Both the position numbers and the translations under genes were made by a program. Below are positions 34,436 to 48,100 of a stretch of 64,000 nt of DNA, in pieces. Origin of the DNA: Ephemerocybe angulata (taxonomy: Eukaryota > Basidiomycota > Agaricomycetes > Agaricales > Psathyrellaceae); the NCBI GenBank assembly GCA_013368325.1, contig JAACJK010000001.1, positions 1,922,001 to 1,986,000 on the forward strand. Direction: 5' to 3'. Position 1 is the stretch's first letter. Each line of letters begins with the position of its first letter. A model generated the notes under the pieces. That model saw nothing but the letters and a program-made list of their open reading frames with translations. It searched no databases and was not told the DNA's origin.

Positions 34436-35510
34436 TTAAAGCATCATCTCGCGCAGGAATGTGTACGTTTCGTCCTGCATCTCCTCTGTGCATTGATGTC
34501 CCAACCCATTAATGACATGAACCCTCTTCTCCCCGTCCTCCCCAACTTCCAGCTTATCCACAAATTCTTGACTCGCCGACCAGGGTACCAAGACATCCTC
34601 CTTTCCAGAGAGCACTAGCACCTTCTTTCCGATGAATGGATTCTTTTCGGGATCTAGCGACTTATAGTCCTTGTAAACAGGGTCTTCTTGTTGGATCAGC
34701 TGGCGCAGAGAACCAGGCAAGAGAGGTGGTTCCAAACTCAGGCCATGCTGACCAGCGCGGTGAGCCATGAGCTCAAGATAATTTGGACAACCAATGATCG
34801 GGACGCCAACGCGTATCCGGGCGTCTATTGACGAGATCAGCTGCGATGAAGCATCTACCGTTTGCTCTGCTCACCGTGGCACAAAGATAACCATGCTGAG
34901 TGCCCTCCAAGGCTGATGCCTACTACTCCCCAATCTACAATCATGTTTTCGCCGTTCGGAAAGAGGTATGATGGGAGGAGATCTGTTAGGAATGTGATGT
35001 CCCTAGTCGTCCCAACTAGCTTTCGAGGTTAGAGCTTTTCTTGGAATAGCCTACACGTCGTGAACTTACGTTGGATAGAGTACATGTCAACCCTTCGGCA
35101 CGAGTGAGTACAAGTTCCAGGAGGATAGTGCATCATAGTCGCGATGGCACTTACGCATGTCGGGGATTGTGTCGATCACCTTCGTGCCACCCATGGTTTG
35201 CGATATCGTTCACTACCCTTGTTCCGTGATTGCGATGGTCCTGAATCGATAGTATCAGGAAAAGTAGCAGTAGTGCAGATCGTTACCCTACCAATGAAAC
35301 CACCCAAAGTTGCCTTCTATTCCCTTCCCCTTCCTCTGTCATCCTTGAAACAAGTTTCCGCGCAAACGCATTCACCGCTCGCCTAGAGCTCAAACGCCCA
35401 TGTAGCAAGTACACAAGTGACACTGGGAGTGGGGAAGGATTTGAAGGCCGGTACAGGAGGATGTCCAGTCCCCCAACACAGAGACTTTCAGATTGGAGAA
35501 GTTTAGACAT
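34436..35510 (-). CDS. Alpha/beta hydrolase
   Basis: A probable esterase/lipase-type hydrolase with an intact triad. It shows an HG oxyanion region (VSLVYLLHGRLSS), a DHRNHGTRVV block, the nucleophile elbow GISLGGH at about 34910, an acidic residue in VLSGKEDVLVPW and the histidine in INGLGHQC. Four or five short introns are used. The start is taken at MSKLLQSESL (35510). An in-frame ATG at 35576 would add 22 hydrophobic residues (MFRTSLFPGFFVLTISFSF), which could act as a signal sequence. Substrate unknown. Convergent with the disordered-protein gene (136 bp apart). Confidence 0.8.
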
Positions 35511-35667
35511 GATAGACTGGAACGAAAAGCTAATGGTTAACACGAAAAATCCGGGGAATAAAGAGGTTCTAAACACGATTATCTAATATAACGGGGAATG
35601 CATGATCTAAGTACCAAGGGCATATGGCTATTGTCATTTGCATAGCACTGAGTTCTGAGTTAATCGA

Positions 35668-38333
<2,666 letters not shown>

Positions 38334-38453
38334 AATATATGTCGGTATGAAGTGGTTAGCAGTCAAGAACGTGGACAGCCATCGTGTTGCTAGAAATGGA
38401 TTACAAAGCCGATTACAAAACAAGAATAAATAGGGGCTCAAATATCTAGTAGA

Positions 38454-39389
38454 TTACATGAGAGTGCACGACTTGTTCTTCTTCCTAGGGCTCGGTGGTT
38501 CCGATGGGTATCGTGCCCGCATTTGACGTAGCAGGTCCTCAAATACATCCCCGACGTGCCAATTCCTCTTCGCAGATGTTTCGTAAAACGGAAGGTCCCA
38601 TGAATTCGAGAGGGACTGGATCGTGCTGCGCGGAACCTCCCGCTCGTTCACAAGGTCGAGCTTTGTTCCGACGATAACGATGGGTATACTCTGCGGTGCA
38701 GTGAGCATGGTCCTGAGGGGATGATGAGAGAGAGCATACTGTGTCGCCGCCTTTGATGCGGTAAATCTGTTTCCGCAGATTGTCTACTTCCTTCAATGTC
38801 ACCTCTTGTGTCAAACTAGAGCTGTGTTAGGCGGACAGGCTCGGGCGGAAGGATATGGGGCGCACCTGAAAACCAAAACGAATCCCAATCCCGACTAGAT
38901 TTACGAGCACGTTCTTTGAGAAGGGCGCAAAGAGGGGGTGGCGACCCACACACCTTAATATATACTTCGTTAAGCGAGGTGAACTGCTCAGCTCCCGCAG
39001 TGTCCAGCACTTCCAACTGCGAATGGCTGTTGTCAGAAAAGGCTCCACAATCGTTGACTTGAACTAACAGATGATAGTTGGCCATCTACAGTGACTGTCC
39101 GCCGGTATTCCTCTGTAGGGCAATGAAGTGGTCAGTCAACCAAGTACAACCTCGGCGGCAGCGTACAGAGGACCCACCTTCGATCGTGGGATCATAGTTC
39201 TCGACAAAGACATCCCTCACGAAGCGCACTGCTTCAAGCTCAGTGAATTGACGTGCGATAACGAACTGTGCACGGACCTGTTAATGCGGACTTCCCAACC
39301 CCACCGGCTGTAACACGAGTTAGCGAGTCAGACGAGCTACAATGACCGAACAACGTACCTCCAAGGACCACAGTCTTGTACGTGCGCAT
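38454..39389 (-). CDS. Ras-family small GTPase, Rap/Rsr1-like
   Basis: A roughly 187-residue membrane-anchored GTPase. MRTYKTVVLGAGGVGKSALT (G1), switch I YDPTIEEEYRR, switch II DTAGAEQFTSLNEVYIK, G4 VGTKLDL (Thr for the usual Asn, as in Rho proteins), G5 ETSAK, and a C-terminal CAAX box (CTLM) after a basic KKNK, so prenylated. DTAGAEQF rather than DTAGQEEY, with LNEVYIKSG, points to the Rap1/Rsr1 branch that sets growth-site polarity. Seven small introns are used; the shortest is about 49 nt. It lies between DBP2 and eIF4B, all on one strand. Confidence 0.87.
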
Positions 39390-39667
39390 CTTGTCAACAA
39401 CGGTCTACCAGGAATAGACTTCGACGCAGCAACATTCGGTCACGGCTTGGGTCAGGAATTCGAGAAGATGGCAGGCGATGAGAAAGAACGATGCAGTATG
39501 TCGGTCTCAGTGCCTTCCCACTCGCAAGTTCCCATCATCACAATTATAGGGGCTGCAACGTTCCCGTCGCCTTACGGAGTGGCTGTGATAATTGGGTCTG
39601 CAGGTAATTCTCAAAAATTGATACACATGTCCTATGTACTGGGAAAGCGGCCATTAAAGAAGATGGC

Positions 39668-41451
39668 CTACTCCTGGCTCTTCGCATCCTTGGAAGCACC
39701 CTCCTGAGACTCCGCGGCTTTTTTCGCTGCCGCCGCACTTGCAAAGCTCAGGGTGGGCCGTACAGTAGGTGCGAGGTTGGCACTGGCTGGCTTGGGAGAC
39801 GCCGGTGCGGCTTTTGAGTCAGGGAGAGGAGACGATGTCCTCCCGGCTGCAGGGCGCTCGGTCGCCGGACGAGAGTTAGTGCGAGAGACGGGGAAGCGTT
39901 CCTTCTCTTTTTCAAGCTTTTCCTCCACTTGTTTCTCGCGCTGGGTAACGTCGACGGGCCTAAAACGCAGCTAAGAAACAAATTGAACGAGGAATCAACT
40001 CAAGAACCTACTTAGCGGCACCGAAGGGGTTGGGCTTGGAGGAAGTAGGCTGTGCTGAGCCCATCTTTGGCGAGGACAAAGGGGTCTGGGCGACAGACGC
40101 ATTACCAGAACGGGGCTTGAGTTCAAGCTTTCGGCGGCCCATCTGAGGCGTGCTGGGGACGGAATCGGTCGCTGCATCGGCTGTCAGGAATGAATGTAAG
40201 TTGATGCAACCAGAAACGTACGAGAACCAGGGCCGCTGGTGCGGGCTAAGCCTTTCGAGCGAGTAGCGCTGCGCCAGTCGCTTTCTCCTTCGGCAACAGA
40301 TGGTTCCTTTGGTGGCCCATCTGGCCTGGCACGCTGGCCACCGAATCTACTCCCAGTTTCCTCACCCCCTGCGGCCTTGAACCTGCTGCCCATCGTCCAA
40401 TTATCCTCCTTGTCGGCCTGAGTGTCCGATACGGGGAAGCTGGGGCCTCTGCGCTTGAATCCGCCGGTATCAGCGTCAGGAGCGGGGGGTGGGGCCCTGG
40501 GACGACTCGAGCGCCAATCGGAGATGCCTTCTGTCTTGTCTGGGACCCGCTCAGCACGCTCGGTAGGAGGGCCGTCGAAGCGACGACGAGTGCTATCTCT
40601 TCCAAGGTCGGGTAATGGGCCATCGCGCCTCCACGGGTTGTCGAATTTTCCGTCATCCTCGTAACCTCCGCCTCCGGATGAAAAGCCTCCACGCTCCTTG
40701 GCTGCATTGCCGATATCAGATTAGAGGTCTCGACGATAACAGAGCAGACGCTTACGGGGCTCGGCGACGCTGACGCGAATGGTCCTGCCGGACAAGTTCT
40801 ACGAAGGATAAGATGCTGTTATTATGCCATGGCAACACACTCACTGCTCCAGTTTTGCTCAAAGCATCCTTCAATCCATCCAAAGTTTCGAACTCGACAT
40901 AACCAAACCCTTTCGGCTTATCGTCTCTGTCCTTGATAATCTTAATTGAGTTGGTCTGGCAATGAAGGGTAAGCGATGGATAAGGAAGTGAGGGCGCCAT
41001 AAAAACCTTGAACTCGCTGAAGTGACTCTCGATATCAGACTCCGTCAAGTCGAAGGCCAGGTTACCGATGAATGCCGTGTAAGGGGGTTGCGTAGGAAGC
41101 GGGATGTCCTCTCGTGAAAACGTAGGCCTGGAATCATCGCGGCGACTGCTGAACCGATCATCGCGACCATAATCGCCTTCAAGCTTTGGGGCCGCTGATT
41201 GAAATTGAAAACCTCGACTGGGAGAGCTTTTGGCTAGGCTTACGTGCGTTCGGAAGAGCATCTACTTCATCTGCCCATGAACCAAGGCCTGGCGGAATCG
41301 AATCAGCATTCGGATGACGACAGTTCACAGCAATCTAACCCACCTCCATCTCCAAGGAATTCGCTGAGCGCAATCTTCTTTCCTTTTTTCGGTGCTATCC
41401 CAAAGGTGTATTAGATGGTATCCAAGCCCAGCAGGAGCAGCACTCACGCAT
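39668..41451 (-). CDS. Translation initiation factor eIF4B
   Basis: A stimulator of the eIF4A helicase during scanning. Order: MPPKKGKKIALSEFLGDGG, LGSWADEVDALPNA, then an RRM (YTAFIGNLAFDLTESDIESHF with RNP2, and KGFGYVEFETLDGLKDAL with RNP1). Repeats of the eIF4B type follow (DNPWRRDGPLP, DWRSSRPRAPP, DNWTMGSRFK, DWRSATRSK), then a Lys/Ser/Pro tail ending KDAKSQE. The first coding exon is only four bases (ATGC at 41451-41448), followed by a GTGAGT intron, so the ATG is easily missed. Six introns in all. Confidence 0.88.
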
Positions 41452-42976
41452 TGGCGATCAAGTTGGAACTGAAGAGATCTGAGAAATCCTTCAGAAATTT
41501 CGGCCTGCCAAGGTCCTTTGTTTGGTTGCAGCTTTGCGGGCCGGAAACTCCGGTGATCAGCCGGCACGGCCAAACAACGGGCACGTTAATGGTGCTTGTG
41601 CCTAGAATATTACACTTCGTAGTGCCAACAAGTGGCATAGCCCGCTACTTTTGCAGAAGGAAGGACTAATTAATTGTATTTTGAGGAAAAAGGAGAGCTT
41701 GTGTACATGATGCAGTAGTTATAGCAACTTGAGGTGTGGCCAGAGCGGTGCCTGGCAATTACGAGTCGGTTTCGGTCGTTCGAGGTTTCAGATCCAAATG
41801 TGTTTGCTTATTGGTCTAAATCGGGTGTAAGGTAAAGTATACAGCAAGTATATACTTGATATATACCATAGTCTACAAAGTGACGAGTTGTGAGTGAGGC
41901 ACTGGCAATCACTTAATCCAAGTCACACAGGTGGGTTACACATCCGAGGACTGTTGACTAGGTAGAGTCTAGACCTTGACTTACCTTGGACTTACCTGGA
42001 AGGAAACCGGAGGTTATGACTCAGGGTATGAGCCAGGCACAAGATGAACGCACCCTCAAAGCCAGCCATAAAGGTCTTTGCTGCTGTTCAGAGTGTTGAT
42101 GACCACCTTCCTGTCAGGATTCTCCTGGAGCAAGGGTGGCCTGGCCTTTAAATTTCTGACCGGACGTTACTTAGTTAGTCCAGCCGCCAGGCTGGAAAAA
42201 ATTTGTTGGACCTCCCCTTTGAAACCCTAAAATTGGGGTATTTTAGGCCATTTTGGGCTTCCATAGTGTCCATTGTTGGTCCATTGACCATTTATATAGT
42301 TATACAGATGTAATACTGGTGGTCTTGGCGCTTACGTAGTTAGTTAGTCCAGCCCAGCCAGGCCTCACCAGATTTTCTGACCCTAGGTCTCTTTGATAAA
42401 GACCAGACCACCCTTGTCCTGGAGCGCACTGCCAGCTGCCAATGGGCTCTTCGCGGACAGTATAGGGTAACTCCTGAGTCATATCGTCTCTTAGCATCTT
42501 TGCGCACCATCAAAAATGACTGCCGAGTAGGCTCGAAGCTTCTGTGCAATGCAGCCAGGTATTTGAGAGGACCCTCCGTGTGTTGGATTTTGGTGTGCCA
42601 GCTGGTGTGGCTTGGCATGCTTGGTATGTACGTAGGGTTAGGGTTAGGCTAGATCTGTGCTGTTCCCACATCAATACACCTTGCCGTTGTACCACGTACT
42701 TCTGTTGTGGCCTCCTCTGTGTTTGTGCGTGTGCCCCTCTATCCTCCCACTTTTGTGCTTCCCTACTTCCCTTCTTTCACCTTCTTTGACATGGTGAAGA
42801 GGTCAGATTGATAGATGACCACAGGTTCATGGAGACCATTGCAATATTGAATGCCTAGATAAACACGTCAGTTCGTTATGATTTATGGCGGGGCAATGGT
42901 GGAAGTGATATCAGAATGTTCCTGCTTGTCACTTCGTTATCGAGAACTGGTGCTGAAATAATTCCTGGGGAGAGAT
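41452..42976. other. Gene-poor spacer with telomere-like repeats
   Basis: About 1.5 kb without a supported gene, mostly AT-balanced unique sequence. Two TTAGGG-type units sit near 42633-42648. It marks the switch from gene-dense to transposon-rich DNA. Confidence 0.5.
42633..42648 (+). repeat. Interstitial telomere-like repeat
   Basis: The sequence tagggttagggttagg is about two and a half units of TTAGGG, the usual basidiomycete telomere repeat. It is short enough to be chance or a scar. Confidence 0.5.
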
Positions 42977-43412
42977 TATTAAACCGTTAGGTTTAGATAA
43001 GTATGACCACGCTGTGAGTGGGAAGAGTTCCATCAGATTGATAGTAACTAAACGATATACATGATACACACCTGTGAGTGGGAAGAGTTCGATAGGGACT
43101 CAACCACTCACAGTGTCGACTATATACTGTATGAAAACAATGATCAATCTATTTACGGAACAATATAAGTGAGAACAATAGATTGAGAACAATAGAACGA
43201 TGGATATCAATAGAACAATAGATGAAATGAATAGAATGATAGAAGTGATGAGAGAATGATAGAAGTAATCACAGCTATGGGCACGAATGGGTGAAAGTGA
43301 GCAAATGTGAGCAAATGTGAGCAAGAGTGAATGGTGAATCATAAAGAGGAAAAATGTCGAAAAGATATGTATTTAGATGAGAGGACATTGACATGAGCAT
43401 TGTCCTTCAACA
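42977..43412 (-). repeat. Solo Copia LTR (436 bp)
   Basis: Clearly related along its length to the LTR at 44757-45134 (shared tgtgagtgggaagagttc units, ctatatactgtatga, and acatgagcattg before the end). It is bounded by perfect 5-bp duplications GAGAT at 42972-42976 and 43413-43417. No internal Copia sequence lies next to it, so it is a solo LTR left by recombination. Confidence 0.8.
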
Positions 43413-43446
43413 GAGATGGGACTGCGCTTCACTCCAGCGATACCAT

Positions 43447-43753
43447 TAGTGATCACCACGGGTTTCCCGCGGCTCCCGTGGCAGTGACCCGGACCCGGAC
43501 CCGGGCATGACCCGTACCCGCGGTGCGCGGGTTTTCCCGTCAAAACGAGCCCAAAATCGGCCAAATCAGCCAGTTTTTGGGCAAGATATGAGCCTTTTAC
43601 AAAAAGGCTCATATCTCGCCCAGTTTCTGCCCGATTGGGCCGTTCTTGGGCTCGTTTTGAAGCGGACGGGTCTGGGAATGATGACCCGGACCTGGCCCGC
43701 ACCCGCGACCCGGCCTGCGGGTCACGGGTTTCCAAAACCCGTGGTGAACACTA
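43447..43753. mobile_element. Foldback hAT-type MITE (307 bp)
   Basis: The whole element is an inverted repeat: two arms of about 150 bp share long similarity (TAGTG-TCACCACGGG at the tips, aaaacgagccca and atatgagcctttt near the centre). It is flanked by perfect 8-bp direct repeats GATACCAT (43439-43446 and 43754-43761). The tips TAGTG/CACTA and the 8-bp duplication are typical of the hAT superfamily. The arms are GC-rich with stacked CCCGG units. No coding capacity. Confidence 0.85.
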
Positions 43754-43761
43754 GATACCAT

Positions 43762-44756
43762 CAGCCAGGATGTTTTGTGTTGGGCTCAGGAAACTGGTAC
43801 CGTGGTACATAGTATTGTCCGCAAGGCTGTCTATGATGTTGACCTGCATGAGGTCACTCAGAAGCTGTCAGCTTCGGGGTTAGCCTGAGGGAAAGCTTAG
43901 AGAACATGCATACCTCCTGAGCCTTGATAAGCGGCCCACGATGGGTCCCGTTGGCAAGTCAACTAGTCACGACGGTGGACGAGTTAGATGGAACCCCCCG
44001 GGTGAGAGACTAACTCTGGAAGAGAGATGACAAGGCTCGGTAGTTGATGTCGAAAATCAGTGCCGTCGGCAGGTTCGTGCACGAGGTAGGGCCATGGGTC
44101 GATGTCGAGTGCAGAGACCGCAGTCCGAGCTTGGACATTGGCGCATGGGTGCGTGATAACCGAAAACGTGGGTGGACACGTTCAACTGGACGAAAAGGAG
44201 GAAGAAGAAGGGAAAAAGAGATGATTTTACAGTTCTACATACATACGGTTATGGCCCATGGCCGACAGTGTCCTCCACCACCATCTACAACCCACAGCGA
44301 GCAGCAAACCCGTCCCGACTCCCATGCGCCCATGGCCCCAAGGCTGGCACGGACCATTTCCCCTATTTCCTTTCTCCATCTCCTTCTACCCCCCTTCGTT
44401 GCAGTTGTGCATTCAATTTGAAGTGTTGGCAAGGAAGTGTGTGAGGTGGTGGTCAGAGTGGAGAGTTAAGCGCCGAATTCGATGCGGCAAACAGCAAACA
44501 GCAAACACCGAGCCATGGTCGGGCTCTCTGGCATGCCAGTGATGAGATCAAACATCGTGATGCAGAATTCCAACTTCGGAATCCTGCATCCGCAAGACAC
44601 AGACAAGGACAAACATCCATCCAACAGGTCCCACCTACCTGTCGCTCGGCGAGGACAACGAGCGCACCCACTCAGCTGGTCTCGCCTACCCCAATGTCAT
44701 CGCTATCGACCACACCGGTGATCTCGATGCACCGCCTGTCGCTCGCCCCTCCTCCC
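43762..44756. other. Unassigned repeat-island DNA
   Basis: About 1 kb between the MITE and the Copia LTR. Frames such as 44044-44421 lack any domain or splice support. I see no repeat partner inside the window. Confidence 0.4.
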
Positions 44757-45134
44757 TATCAAACTGTTAAGTTTGGATAAGTTCTGACCACGTCTGTGAG
44801 TGGGAAGAGTTCGATTAGACTTGTAATAACTATACGATATACATAATATGCACCTGTGAGTGGGAAGAGTTCGATGGGGACTCAACCGCTCACAGTGTGG
44901 ACTATATACTGTATGAGAACAATGATCGATCTATTTACGGAACAATAAAGTCAGAGAACAATGATCGATCTATCTATAGAACAATAAAGTGACAACCATT
45001 GATAGAATGATAGATGGAATGATTGATAAAATAGAATGATGAAAGAATGACAGATAGAATGATGAAATGAAAGAAGTGTCGAAAAGCTATGTATCAAATG
45101 ATGATGAAGGTAACATGAGCATTGCCTTCTAACA
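44757..45134 (-). repeat. 3' LTR of the Copia element (378 bp)
   Basis: On the minus strand it begins TGTTAGAAGGC directly after the polypurine tract. Related to the solo LTR at 42977-43412 but clearly diverged, with several indels, so it comes from the same family but not the same insertion. Confidence 0.8.
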
Positions 45135-45162
45135 CACCCCCTTAATGCGATGTCTCTGAATC

Positions 45163-48100
45163 CTATTCGAGTCCAAGCGCAAGTCGATGCTTCTGAATAG
45201 CGACTTTGGGGAGTGGTTTGGTGAAGATGTCGGCGATCATGTCGCCAGTAGGGAGAAAATGAACAGTAATGTCACCTCGTTTGATAGCGTCTCGGATCCA
45301 GTGCATCTTGATGTCGATGTGCTTCATGCGTCCATGGTTCTCTGGGTTCTTGAGCACTCTAAGAGCTGACTGGTTGTCGACCATGAGAGGTGAGGGTCCT
45401 TGTACGTTGTAGCCGAGTTCGCCCAACAGTGTCCTCATCCCGATGATATCTCTGCCTGCACTCGAAGCGGCGACGTATTCTGCCTCAGTAGATGAGTCAA
45501 CAACAATCGTCTGCTTCTTCGCGGACCAGCTAACTGCTCCAGAGCCTATCTTGATGACGAAGCCAGAGGTTGAGCACCGAGTGTCAAGGCACCCAGCATG
45601 GTCAGCGTCGCTGTAGGCTTGGAAGAGCTCTGAGGACATCTCGCCTCCGTCATTGCGATACGTCAGCTTGAGATCCATGGTGCCCTTTAGATAGCGGAAG
45701 ACGTGTTTAACCGCTTTCCAGTGGATGGGTCCAGGATTGGAGTTGTACTGAGCGAGCTTGGCGACGGCATATGCGATATCTGGTCGGGTTGCAACAGCAA
45801 GGTACATTAGGGCGCCAACTGCGTTCATGTATGGGACACCCTTCATGGTTTCAGTGTCGCCCGGAGCAGGAACATACTTCGTGAGTCGAGAGCCACTTCC
45901 TGGATCCATTGGGGTGGATACCGGGTAGCAGTCTTCCATGTTGAAGCGTTTGAGCATGTCGAGGATGTACTGGGTCTGGGATAGGCGAAGGATGCGATTG
46001 GGTTGGTCATATTCGACCTTGATGCCGAGGAGGTAGGTGGTTGGGCCAAGGTCCTTCAGTTTGAAGACCTTATGGAGCGAGTCCTTCAGCCACTTGATCT
46101 TCTCCTGGCTTGGTGACATGATAGTGATGTCGTCGACAAAGACAGGAAGAGTGATCCGAATGTCGTCCATCTCCCAAGTGTAGATGCTCGGATCCGACTT
46201 GATTTGGACGAACCCTAGAGCTTCCAACTCCTTCGCCAGTACCTGGTACCAAAGTCGGCTGCTCTGCTTTAGACCATAGAGGCCTTTATTCAGGCGACAT
46301 ACCCACACCTTTCCATCTGGACCCTTAACCTCAAAACCAGGAGCCTGCTTCATGTAGACCTCGTAGTCATCTTCGATCTTGCCATTGAGATAGGCGTTGT
46401 CGATGTCGATAGACTCGATGAAGTCACCATTCATGGCAGCCTTGGCAAGGGCTGTGCGAAGGGAGGTAAGGCGAGCTGTTGGTGCCCAGGTTTGATCGTA
46501 GTCCTGTCCAGGGATCTGCAAGTACCCTTTTGCCACAAGTCGCACTTTGTACCGGTCGATGGTACCATCTTCCTTGCGTTTGACGAGGAAGACCCATCGC
46601 GAGCCGACTACCTTTCTCCCTTCCGGAAGCTCGACCAAGTCCCAGGTGCCATTTGCAATGAGAGCGTCAATCTCTGCTTGGGCAGCTGCGAGCCAGAATT
46701 CACCATCCGGGTCATTGAAGGCTTGTTCGGGTGTCTGTGGTGAGTCATGAGGTCGTGTGGCTGCTCCAAATGCTGTCTGCACCGCTGCCTGCAACCTATC
46801 ATATGCCATGTAGTAGGCCATAGATGTGCCCACGTCGTTACAAAAGATGTCGAGTGGGAGGTCGTACATGGTCCGAATTGAATCGAAAATGGGAGTAGCT
46901 CGAAGGGCTTGTTCTATATCAACATCATCATCTCCTGCCTGGAAATCCTCAGCAACGAGTGGTGGTATCTCGGCCAAGTTTTCCTCCTGAATAGGTGGCA
47001 GATTGTTTCTGTTGTCACCCCCTCGATCTGCCACCACATCACCCCCTTGACGTCGAGCGTGTGGTTGAGTGCCTCGTCGTTGCATCCCATGGAGCAGCTG
47101 GAAGTCTGTCAATGCTCTGGTGGAGGCACGAACAGGACGTGTGCTCTGCGACACCAAGGGAGGTGCACCGACAGGACGTGGGATGAAAGAGGGCTGAGGA
47201 GGGGGATCAGGGAAAGCAGGAGCAGGAATAGGACCAATTTCAGGGGACGGAGGCGTGAAGGGAGATTCGGGTATGGCAGGTTTGGCCTGGGTTTGGCGTG
47301 TTGGACTAGGAGGAGTAGAGGGATGATACTCTGGTCGACGTGTGTCTGCTTTAGGCGCGGAGCCTTGTGCAGGTCGTTTGGGAGTGCGCACTGCTGGGTT
47401 CTCTCCATTGTCATCACTATCACTCTCGTCGGAATCGTCGTTGCGATGATTAGGAGGAGGTGGAGGAGATGGGAGAACGACGAGTGGCTTAGCAGGTAGT
47501 GGTGTAGGATCATTAGCAGCGTCTGGCCATATGTCCCGAATGCCGACAGGTACCTGAACCTGTGGATTGGCTTTGGTCGATAGTCCTGGGAAGGATTTCT
47601 CGTCGAAGATGATGTCGTGTGATATGACGACTTTCTTCGTGCTTGGGTTGTAGCACTTCCAGCCCTTGTATCCTGGTTCGAAACCAATAAAGATACAGAG
47701 TTCTGCATGTGGTTGGAGGTTGGTGCGGTCTTTTCGTGTGATGTTTACGAATGCACGGCAGCCAAAGACTCGGAACATGGAGATATCAGGCTTGGATTTG
47801 TGCCAAACTTCATAGGAGGTCGTGTTTGAAAGCGCAGAGGAGGGGGTGGCATTGAGGATCTCGGTGTAGTAGAGTACAGCGGCGCCCCAGAACATCATAG
47901 GGAGAGATGCCTGGTTGAGCATGGCGATTACGCCTTCAGCCAGGGTGCGGTTCAGACGTTCGCTAACACCATTCTGCTGAGGCGTAGCCTTGACGGTGTG
48001 CTGGCGTGTGATCCCTCGTTCTGTGCACCAAGACTCGAAGTTTTTGCCAATGTATTCTCCTCCTTTGTCATCGCGGAGCTCCTTGACCTTGACTCCGTGC

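Noticed and set aside
41735..41805. tRNA-like sequence (ggccagagcgg ... gttcgaggtttc)
   Set aside because: A-box-like start, but the B box is imperfect and no acceptor or anticodon stems pair.
42971..45140. Two LTRs as the two ends of one Copia element
   Set aside because: They point the same way, but no Copia internal sequence lies between them, they are diverged, and the left one has its own target duplication; the coding part lies to the right of the second.
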